Shown here piece by piece: positions 54,043 through 61,661 of a stretch of 64,000 bases of DNA. The DNA is from Aquimarina macrocephali JAMB N27 (GTDB taxonomy: Bacteria > Bacteroidota > Bacteroidia > Flavobacteriales > Flavobacteriaceae). Each line of letters starts with the position of its first letter. Positions within the stretch are counted from its first letter, which is position 1. The notes under the pieces are model-generated. The model was not told the origin of the DNA. It did not search any database and saw nothing but the letters and a program-made list of their open reading frames with translations. The stretch lies in NCBI RefSeq assembly GCF_000520995.1, contig NZ_JACA01000001.1, positions 558,001 through 622,000 on the forward strand. The letters are read 5' to 3'. A program made the translations under genes and the position numbers.

Positions 54043-56928
54043 CTAAAATCTTACATAGACATTGAGATAGTAGGAAGTACCAAACCCGTAAAAATATTTT
54101 GATCCAAAAACGGGAGTATCACGTTGTGATTCTTCTAAAGCCAATCTGTAATTCGCACTCCTAGCCTGCTCAAATCCTCCTGTTCTATATTCTTGATCAA
54201 GAATATTATTTATAGAGGCAAAAAAACCAATGTAGTACTTCTTGATTCTCCAGGATTTTCCACCAATAGCATTTACAAGAAAATAATCCTTAAACTGCTC
54301 CTGTTGTAAAAGATGCTTTGCAATATTTTCGTCATAATCATTAAAAGGTAATCCATCAGTATCTTGATAAAAATTCGTGGTTCTTGCAAAAGGACTTATA
54401 TTGATATACGCATTAGAAAAATAATTTGTAGTAGCCCCAAACCACCAAAAATCTGGGTCACGATATTCAAAACCTAATTGCCCTGCGCGTTGAGGTCCTC
54501 CTGAAATGTGATACCCCTCTAATGCTGATTTTCCGAAACTTCGTACCCCTTGAATGTCTGAAAATGCTTCACTAGTACTAGTTAAGACTAAGTCTGGATC
54601 ATTATCATATACAAAGCTACCAACAGCAGCAGCTCCTTTAATCTTGATAGTCGGGGTAATTTGATATTCAATTCCAAATTCTCCACCAATGTATCGTTTA
54701 TCAATATTGGTAAGTATTTCCTGAACAAACCCTACATCTGATCCTGAGATAGCTTCGGTAAAAAAGAAAGAAATATTGGTAGCATCCATAACCTTGGTGT
54801 AATACCCTGTTAATCTTGCTTTTATTTTTGAAGAACGAAGTATATAACTACCATCTACAGATTGAATTTTTTCACTTTCCTGAGATTCACCTAATAATTC
54901 TGCTACAGTACTATTATTCTGTCTTGCATTTGCAAAAGTATTACGAATTGTAGGTGCTTTATTGAAATAAGCGCCTTGTATTTTTATAAAATGATGTCCA
55001 TTGACAGTAAGAGTAGTTCCTGCCTTTATTCCATAATTTATAAAGTTCAAAGCTTCGCTTTTTCCATAAGAAGCATTCCCTGGAAAGTATCCATTTTCAA
55101 ACAAACCATTTCTTTGATAGGAGGTTTGTGAAAATGTTCCTCCCAAAAAGAAGTTAACTCTTTTCAACTTAAATTGCCCTTGAAGAAATCCCTTAATTGC
55201 AGAGGCCTCAATCTCATAGTTATAATCATACCGATCTCCTACTCCTACAATACGGTTAGGGTTACGTAAATCACTCTGTGCTCTATTGGATAATTCAGAA
55301 GGAGTTAATTCTATCGAAGATAAAGCAAATACGTCAATATCCAGAAAACCAGTACCACCCAAAAGATCGGTTACCTCAGCAAAATTTTGGCTCTTTAAAT
55401 TCTTGTACCCGATTGCTGCATTTAATGTAATGTGTTGATTGAGCTGACTATTTAGTATCATATTACCACTCAACTGGGTATCATCTGTTCTATCCTCGTA
55501 TAAAATATATGTTGAATTATTACCTTTTTGCGCATTTTGTTGATTGGTTTGTAACAAATCAGCCCAGTTTAATTGTCCATTGTTGATAAGACTTTGTTGC
55601 GCCAAAAATGCATTTTGATACTCCAGAGGAGTTGGGTCAGGATTTTCTAAAAAAGAACTTGGCATATTATCCGGGTGCACAGGATTGGTGTCTGCACTTC
55701 TGCCTCCTCCAATATAGGTTTGTTGCCCGTTTGGACCTATTATTAAATCACTGCCTCCATTATCTATTCTACTATTTGCAATTTTACCGGTCTGAAATGC
55801 TATATTCGTCTGTAAACGAGTTTTTTTTGATATATTCCAATAATGATTTATCATAAAGACTGGCTCCTCTATTTTCCGCTCTCTGGAGTTCCTTATTTTT
55901 CCGTCTAGATACCCCCAGTTAGGGTTATATTTATTTCCTTTAAGATTAAATACTTCATCGGTAATCGCTGTAGACCTCCCTCTACGATTTGGAGTATAAA
56001 AACCTGTTAGGTTTAGACTGTGTTTTCTCCCTAATTTCTTTTCAATCGAAATAAAAAATGAATTTGAATCATATAAGGTTCCCTCAACAAAGCCTTCTTT
56101 TCCATATCTTCTAGCTAAGGATACAGAGAATGCCCATCCTCTTGCGGTAATCCCAGAATTATACGTTCCTATTACTCTCCCTTGATAACTACGGTTAGAA
56201 ATGGCATAAGATATTTTGCCTCCTTTTCTGTATTTAGAAGCCCTCATAATGATGTTAGAAGTTCCTAAAAGATTTCCAAATGTATAGTCGTTTTCTGAGA
56301 TCCCTAGTGAAAATTCCTGATTGCGTTGCACATCATTTAACCCTCCCCAATTGCTCCATTGTGGTCTTCCATTAGAAAATTTGTTCATTTCAACTCCATT
56401 GATCAGAACTTTTCCATTTTCATTTCCTAAACCTCTTGGGCGAAAAAAAGTTGAGCTAAAATCAAATGCTGCAGCAGTAAGAAATACATCTCGGGTAGAT
56501 TGAAGTAATCCTGAAACACTAAAGGAAACATCATTATCTTCATCTAATTCATGATCAGAAAGGCTAATCGTACCTATATATTGTTCTGTATTAAAATCAA
56601 ACTGTAAGTCTATTTTTTTAAGATCCAGGACATCCCCTTCATTAATTACAATAGGAAAACGTTTAGTTATATATCCTTGTTTCGATAGTATAAGTACTTG
56701 CTCCCCTATAGGAAGCATAGTATTTCTAAAATCAAATTCGCCAAACGAATTAGTGAATACAGTAACCTTTGTTTCTTTAATAGATGCTGTAACCTTTTCA
56801 AGATTTACACCAGAAATAGCATCGATAACTTTTCCTTTTAGCCCGGTTTGTTGAGCGTGTATGCCCACAATACTACAAAAGAACACTAGCAAAATAATAT
56901 ATTTTGAATCAAAAAGAGTATGGCTCAT
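54043..56928 (-). CDS. TonB-dependent receptor with CarboxypepD_reg domain
   Basis: The 961-residue outer-membrane receptor has a signal peptide (ending GIHAQ) and a carboxypeptidase-regulatory-like domain (GLKGKVIDAISGVNLEKVTASIKETKVTVFTNSFGEFDF). A plug domain (about 140-270, FRPRGLGNENGKVLINGVEMN) and a 22-stranded barrel ending in aromatic YLNVYVRF follow. It imports a substrate with TonB-ExbBD energy. The DUF5689 lipoprotein gene follows and an exported EEP protein faces it, so a nucleic-acid- or phosphoester-derived substrate is a reasonable inference. Length is normal for the family. Confidence 0.92.
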   Translation of the reverse strand: MSHTLFDSKYIILLVFFCSIVGIHAQQTGLKGKVIDAISGVNLEKVTASIKETKVTVFTNSFGEFDFRNTMLPIGEQVLILSKQGYITKRFPIVINEGDVLDLKKIDLQFDFNTEQYIGTISLSDHELDEDNDVSFSVSGLLQSTRDVFLTAAAFDFSSTFFRPRGLGNENGKVLINGVEMNKFSNGRPQWSNWGGLNDVQRNQEFSLGISENDYTFGNLLGTSNIIMRASKYRKGGKISYAISNRSYQGRVIGTYNSGITARGWAFSVSLARRYGKEGFVEGTLYDSNSFFISIEKKLGRKHSLNLTGFYTPNRRGRSTAITDEVFNLKGNKYNPNWGYLDGKIRNSRERKIEEPVFMINHYWNISKKTRLQTNIAFQTGKIANSRIDNGGSDLIIGPNGQQTYIGGGRSADTNPVHPDNMPSSFLENPDPTPLEYQNAFLAQQSLINNGQLNWADLLQTNQQNAQKGNNSTYILYEDRTDDTQLSGNMILNSQLNQHITLNAAIGYKNLKSQNFAEVTDLLGGTGFLDIDVFALSSIELTPSELSNRAQSDLRNPNRIVGVGDRYDYNYEIEASAIKGFLQGQFKLKRVNFFLGGTFSQTSYQRNGLFENGYFPGNASYGKSEALNFINYGIKAGTTLTVNGHHFIKIQGAYFNKAPTIRNTFANARQNNSTVAELLGESQESEKIQSVDGSYILRSSKIKARLTGYYTKVMDATNISFFFTEAISGSDVGFVQEILTNIDKRYIGGEFGIEYQITPTIKIKGAAAVGSFVYDNDPDLVLTSTSEAFSDIQGVRSFGKSALEGYHISGGPQRAGQLGFEYRDPDFWWFGATTNYFSNAYINISPFARTTNFYQDTDGLPFNDYDENIAKHLLQQEQFKDYFLVNAIGGKSWRIKKYYIGFFASINNILDQEYRTGGFEQARSANYRLALEESQRDTPVFGSKYFYGFGTSYYLNVYVRF

Positions 56929-57004
56929 AGTGTGTGATATATAGGGTTGAATAACTCAAAATACTCCCGAGTTATATGTTAATAATGAGCAAGTATAAAA
57001 TATC

Positions 57005-57027
57005 CCAGTTTCATTTTTCGAAACTGG
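57005..57027. promoter_or_regulatory. Inverted repeat in the divergent TonB/EEP spacer
   Basis: CCAGTTTC (57005-57012) and GAAACTGG (57020-57027) form a perfect 8-bp inverted repeat with a 7-nt centre. It lies in the 213-bp spacer shared by the TonB receptor and EEP genes and could be an operator or a leader hairpin. Confidence 0.45.
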
Positions 57028-57100
57028 AAAAACCAATATTTGTCTCGAAGTAGGTGCCAAGATCCTGATTTTGATATCTGTCTAAAAGATTAACCCTAAA

Positions 57101-57140
57101 CCTCACATTGTGCTGAACTGGATTCAGTATCTCTGTGAGG
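57101..57140 (+). promoter_or_regulatory. Leader hairpin directly before the EEP start codon
   Basis: CCTCACA (57101-57107) pairs with TGTGAGG (57134-57140), and inside it CTGAA (57113-57117) pairs with TTCAG (57123-57127). The hairpin ends one base before the ATG at 57142 and contains a GAGG. It may control ribosome access. Confidence 0.5.
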
Positions 57141-57141
57141 T

Positions 57142-58209
57142 ATGATAAAAAGCAAGCTTATGTTTTTGAAAAGTATCTGCGTAACACTCATTTTATTAAC
57201 CACTTCCTTTGTTTTTGCACAAGAAACAAAGGAGTATAAAATCCATACCATTGCATTTTACAATCTTGAAAATCTCTTTGACCCCGAAGATGATCCTATA
57301 ACTTTTGATGATGACAGAACTCCTAAAGGAAAGGACCATTGGACCTATAAAATGTATACTCATAAGGTGAAAAATATGGCCAGAACAATCTCTGAAATTG
57401 GCGAAGACCTAACTGCCAACTCTCCTGCTATTTTGGGAGTTGCAGAAATAGAAAATAGAAAAGTGCTCGAAGATCTTGTCAATGATCCAAATCTTAGGCC
57501 AAAGGACTATGGAATTGTTCATTTTGATTCTCCGGATCGAAGAGGGATAGATGTGGCTTTACTCTATCAAAATGCTCTGTTTAAGGTGAAAACCTACAAT
57601 AAACATAAGTTGGTAATTTATGACAGAAATACTGCTAAGCGAGTGTTTACAAGAGATCAATTACTGGTAAGTGGTTATCTGGATGGAGATTTACTACATA
57701 TAATTGTAAATCATTGGCCATCTAGAAGAGGTGGAGAAGCTAGGAGTCGATATAAAAGAGAAAAAGCAGCAGCACTAAACAAAAAGATAATGGATTCTAT
57801 ATTTGCTGTTGATCCATATGCAAAAATTATCACGATGGGTGACCTTAATGACAATCCTAATGACTCTAGTGTAAAAAAAATACTGGTTGCAAAACAGTAT
57901 AGAAAAAATATTAAAATTAAAGGGCTTTACAATCCTATGGCAAAATTGGCTAAAAAAGGTTTGGGTTCCCTTGCTTGGAGAGATCAATGGAGCCTGTTTG
58001 ATCAAATTATTATTTCTAAAAACTTTTTAGACACGGATTATTCTTCTTATCGGTATTATAAAGCTGGAGTATTTAATCCAGAATATTTGATTACACCAAC
58101 AGGTAAGTATAAAGGGTATCCTTTTCGTAGCTATACTAATGGTGCATATACAGGAGGATACAGTGATCATTTTCCTGTGTATATATATCTTATTAAACAA
58201 AAAAAGTGA
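57142..58209 (+). CDS. Exported endonuclease/exonuclease/phosphatase-fold protein
   Basis: The 355-residue protein has a signal peptide (ending SFVFAQ) and an EEP fold. Motifs: AFYNLENLFDPEDD (N and E), VAEIENRKVL, HFDSPDRRGIDVALLY, IVNHWPSRRGG, ITMGDLNDNPND and GYSDHFPVYIYL. It is a periplasmic or secreted paralogue of the 37832 protein. It faces the TonB/DUF5689 genes, so extracellular nucleic-acid or phosphoester degradation before uptake is plausible. A second ATG at 57160 could be used if the upstream hairpin hides the first. Confidence 0.9.
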   Translation: MIKSKLMFLKSICVTLILLTTSFVFAQETKEYKIHTIAFYNLENLFDPEDDPITFDDDRTPKGKDHWTYKMYTHKVKNMARTISEIGEDLTANSPAILGVAEIENRKVLEDLVNDPNLRPKDYGIVHFDSPDRRGIDVALLYQNALFKVKTYNKHKLVIYDRNTAKRVFTRDQLLVSGYLDGDLLHIIVNHWPSRRGGEARSRYKREKAAALNKKIMDSIFAVDPYAKIITMGDLNDNPNDSSVKKILVAKQYRKNIKIKGLYNPMAKLAKKGLGSLAWRDQWSLFDQIIISKNFLDTDYSSYRYYKAGVFNPEYLITPTGKYKGYPFRSYTNGAYTGGYSDHFPVYIYLIKQKK

Positions 58210-58228
58210 TCAAAAATGATCACTTTTT
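58201..58228. terminator. Terminator overlapping the EEP stop codon
   Basis: A perfect 12-bp stem (58201-58212 with 58217-58228, AAAAAGTGATCA/TGATCACTTTTT) contains the TGA stop. It may serve the convergent 58258 gene as well. Confidence 0.8.
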
Positions 58229-58257
58229 TATTTATTTTTTATAAAGATATTATCTGA

Positions 58258-58689
58258 TTATTGACAATCAGAAAGTTCTACATATTTTTCAAAAGGAACA
58301 CCTGTGTCTCGAGGAGTTAATACTCCTTGATGAAATTCTTGTATAAAAGCATTTCCGTTTTCTCCTCTGCATACCCGCAGAGTAATATTGTTATTAGTAC
58401 AATTCAGACAAGTTTGCCCTCCAAACTTACAATCTCCTAATATTTTTAATTGCTCTTCATAAACTTTAATTGTTTCATCATCAGCAGCGCAGCCATTATT
58501 TAAAACTGTTTCTATTGCTGTTTTATATGCAGTACAAGCTTCTGTAGAACCAATGTTTTGACTATATACTACGGCAGCTTCTGATAAGTCTACATTAGCT
58601 TTAACACAATCTACATCTTCATCATCGCTTCCACATGCTGTAAATCCCAGGGCAAGGATACAGGCAACGACATACACAAGTTTTTTCAT
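58258..58689 (-). CDS. Cysteine-rich lipoprotein
   Basis: The 143-residue lipoprotein (lipobox GFTACGSDD, Cys19) has about nine further Cys in the mature part (DVDCVKA, EACTAY, NNGCAAD, GDCKFGG, QTCLNCTN, RVCRGE, SDCQ). Several probably form disulfides; the N-terminal half looks helical and the C-terminal part (QTCLNCTNNNITLRVCRGENG) holds a CxxC pair. No family recognised. Possibly a small surface or periplasmic binding protein. A TACTTTTG box (58729-58722) lies upstream, without a clear TTG. Confidence 0.7.
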   Translation of the reverse strand: MKKLVYVVACILALGFTACGSDDEDVDCVKANVDLSEAAVVYSQNIGSTEACTAYKTAIETVLNNGCAADDETIKVYEEQLKILGDCKFGGQTCLNCTNNNITLRVCRGENGNAFIQEFHQGVLTPRDTGVPFEKYVELSDCQ

Positions 58690-58832
58690 TTTAATTCTTG
58701 ATTTTTAGGTTAAGTTAAACTCAAAAGTAAGAAAATTAAACTGGACTAGGTAATATCGCTATATAATCCCATAGTTTCATCATCTATAAAATTGGTTGTA
58801 ACAAGTAACTATCTTATATAGAATATGGTAAT

Positions 58833-60668
58833 TTATTTTACTTCTTCGATATCAATGGGCTTACCAATATAGGCTAAAAAACTACCTTCTTCTACCTGCT
58901 CTATTTCTTTACTAAATGATGATATAATTCTAATGTCTTTATTGGTATCTTTTATAAACAGAGGGATAATGTCTTTATCATCTTTAGTCATATCAATCAA
59001 CGTTTTATATTGTTTTTTATCCTTAATCTTTATTTCTTGAATTCCAGGATATTTTTCGGCAAGTTCAATAAGTTTATAGTAGTCATCGGTATGAGAAAAT
59101 AGGCCTTCCTGAGGGTTATTTTTGGGGTCTTCCATTTCTTCAGAAGTAATTAATCTAAAAGCCCCATATTCTCCAAATTGATCTTTAAACTTATTAATTG
59201 CATATTTATTTATATCACTATTGCCCGTAAGTGCCATTAGGTATCCCATATCATTTAACTCAATATTGTCGTTGAGCTGATCACTATAAATATTACCTTC
59301 TATCGCTTCTAATCCCAGATCCTTGGCTTTATTAATGTTGTCTCTATTGCTGTCTACCAAAACCACATGTCGATTGTTGTTTTTGATATATACTGCAATC
59401 AATCTGGAAACTTTGGAGGCGCCTATAATTAAAATACCTTCAGATTTTTTGAGAAATACTCCAACTAATTTGGCAAAAATACGTGCTGTAGTAGCATTAA
59501 GTAAAACAGTACCTAATACAATCATAAACACAAGAGGTGTAATATACTCTGCTCCCGGAACTCCTTCTTTATATAGTTTTAATCCGAATAATGATGCAAT
59601 ACCAGCTGCTACAATACCTCGAGGCCCCACCCAACTAATAAAAAGCTTTTCGTTAGTTTTGAGTCCTGAGTTTAAAGAGCTTAGAAATACACCTATAGGC
59701 CTTACTATAAAAACGACAATAATAAAAAGTAAAGCAGCTTGCCAATTATAGATTAGTTGTAAATCTTCGATATTGATATTTGCTGCCAGAAGAATAAATA
59801 ATATTGAGATCAGAAGTACACTTAGAGATTCTTTAAAGTATAAAATTTCATCAATGTGAGGAAGGTTTATATTTCCTAATACCATACCCATAACCACTAC
59901 AGAAAGTAACCCAGACTCGTGAGCAAAAGCATCAGATAACACAAAAACACCTAATACCAATGCAAGAGTTACTACATTAAGCAAGTAATGAGGGATAATT
60001 TTTTTCTTAAGAGAAAATGCCAAAGCATGAGCAAACGTAAAGCCAAACGTAAAGCCTACTAGTATAATTTTACCAAATTCGATCAAAGCTGTAAATGTAA
60101 ATTCTTCGCCACCGCCTACTCTAATAAATTCAAATACCAAAACAGCAACCAAGGCTCCAATTGGATCAATTAAAATACCTTCCCATTTTAATACTGCAGA
60201 CACGTCCTTTTTAAGAGGAATATTTCTAAGAATCGGAGTTATTACTGTAGGACCAGTTACAATAATTAATGAAGAAAATAAGAAAGAAATAGGCCAACTT
60301 AAACCAAAAATGTAGTGTGCTGCTAATCCTGCACCAAAAAAAGTAACAATAACGGCAATTGTGATTAATTTTATAATCACAGGACCAACATTAAGAATTT
60401 CGCTTCTTCTTAGAGTAAGACCACCTTCGAAAAGAATAATGCTTATGGCTAAAGAAACAAAATAGAATAAGCTCTCACCAGGAAAAAGACCTTCTTTCCC
60501 GTTCCAGATAGGTTGTATCAATTTAGTGCCATCACTAGTAAATAAAGTAGCAAAAGGACCAACCAAAAGCCCAATTAAAATTAATGGTAAAATTGCGGGT
60601 ATTTTAAATTTCCATGCTACCCATTGGGCTAAGATCCCCAATATAATTATTCCTGCCAGTTCTAACAT
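58833..60668 (-). CDS. CPA1-type cation:proton antiporter with RCK (TrkA-N) domain
   Basis: The 611-residue membrane protein has about 12 TM helices (up to residue ~400) and an antiporter core (FGLSWPISFLFSSLIIVTGPTVITPILRNIPL; the TGPTVI segment is typical). A cytosolic RCK/TrkA-N domain follows (about 407-530, SEGILIIGASKVSRLIAVYIKNNNRHVVLVDSNRDNINKAKDLGLEAIEGN). The dinucleotide glycine motif reads GASKVS rather than GxGxxG, so its nucleotide preference may differ. It exchanges Na+ or K+ for H+. It is divergent from the USP/SulP genes. Confidence 0.92.
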   Translation of the reverse strand: MLELAGIIILGILAQWVAWKFKIPAILPLILIGLLVGPFATLFTSDGTKLIQPIWNGKEGLFPGESLFYFVSLAISIILFEGGLTLRRSEILNVGPVIIKLITIAVIVTFFGAGLAAHYIFGLSWPISFLFSSLIIVTGPTVITPILRNIPLKKDVSAVLKWEGILIDPIGALVAVLVFEFIRVGGGEEFTFTALIEFGKIILVGFTFGFTFAHALAFSLKKKIIPHYLLNVVTLALVLGVFVLSDAFAHESGLLSVVVMGMVLGNINLPHIDEILYFKESLSVLLISILFILLAANINIEDLQLIYNWQAALLFIIVVFIVRPIGVFLSSLNSGLKTNEKLFISWVGPRGIVAAGIASLFGLKLYKEGVPGAEYITPLVFMIVLGTVLLNATTARIFAKLVGVFLKKSEGILIIGASKVSRLIAVYIKNNNRHVVLVDSNRDNINKAKDLGLEAIEGNIYSDQLNDNIELNDMGYLMALTGNSDINKYAINKFKDQFGEYGAFRLITSEEMEDPKNNPQEGLFSHTDDYYKLIELAEKYPGIQEIKIKDKKQYKTLIDMTKDDKDIIPLFIKDTNKDIRIISSFSKEIEQVEEGSFLAYIGKPIDIEEVK

Positions 60669-60800
60669 GTTTTGTTCTTAAATCAGATTAATGTGAGAAA
60701 GATCGGGATTTTTTTAAAAATAACAGAAATAAGTGCTATTTTCTGATTTTAAAAAATTAAGTTTATATTTTGCCACTTATAATTATTACAAAATAAATCT

Positions 60801-61661
60801 TTGAACGAATTACCTAATCATAAATTTAATACTATCCTTATTGGGGTAGCCTTTTCTCCTAACCTAAAAAACAATATTTTTGAGGCCATGCGAATGGTTG
60901 ATTTTTTTGATTCTAAAATGATCATTGTTCATGTAGGTGAGAAAACTAAAAAGAAAGAAGATAACATAAAAGAACTCATTTCTGGATTTTCTGACGATGA
61001 TGATGAAAAAGTGAGTGTTATTTGGAAACAAGGTGATCCCGTTACTATTATTATCGAGACTGCCAGAGAAAATAATGCTGATCTAATTATGCTTGGTGCT
61101 ATCCCCAGAGAAGACTTTCTTAAGTTTTATATTGGGTCAATTGCACGAAAAATTACCAGAAATGCACATTGTTCTGTTTTGTTGTTAATAAAGCCATCAG
61201 AAGATTTAAGACCCTGTAATCATATTGTGGTAAATGGTCTTAAAGATGAGAAAACCAGACAAACAATTCTTGATTCATTTGAAGTAGCCCAGAATCTTGG
61301 TGCACAAAAACTCACTATTGTAGAAGAAATTTCTCGTCAAGAGGTTAAGGTTGTTGTAGAAGACGATCGATCTTTGCTTAAGGACACATTAATAAAAGAA
61401 CAATTAACTAAAAAAGAAGATCTTAGGGTACAACATATCTTAAATGATGTTCCGGAAGATCTTAAGACCGGTATTTTAATAAAAACACAGTCTATTTTTG
61501 GAAAAAGAGGATATTCTATTGGTCATTATGCAAAAGTAGTAGCGGCAGATCTTCTTATTATGAATGCCCCAAAAAGAACTACGTTTTTAGATCGTATTTT
61601 TCTTCATGATCTTGAGCATATTTTATCAGAATTACCCACAGATGTTTTAATTATGAGATAA
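60801..61661 (+). CDS. Tandem universal stress protein
   Basis: The 286-residue cytosolic protein has two USP-like domains (about 8-140 and 145-286). The first has ILIGVAFSPN, LIMLGAIPREDFLKFYIGSIARKITRNAHCSVLLI. The nucleotide loop G-x2-G-x9-G(S) is incomplete (GAIPREDF..IGS), so it may not bind ATP. It starts with TTG at 60801, as no nearby ATG gives the first strand. The stop codon abuts the ATG of the SulP gene, so the two are translationally coupled. Confidence 0.88.
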   Translation: MNELPNHKFNTILIGVAFSPNLKNNIFEAMRMVDFFDSKMIIVHVGEKTKKKEDNIKELISGFSDDDDEKVSVIWKQGDPVTIIIETARENNADLIMLGAIPREDFLKFYIGSIARKITRNAHCSVLLLIKPSEDLRPCNHIVVNGLKDEKTRQTILDSFEVAQNLGAQKLTIVEEISRQEVKVVVEDDRSLLKDTLIKEQLTKKEDLRVQHILNDVPEDLKTGILIKTQSIFGKRGYSIGHYAKVVAADLLIMNAPKRTTFLDRIFLHDLEHILSELPTDVLIMR

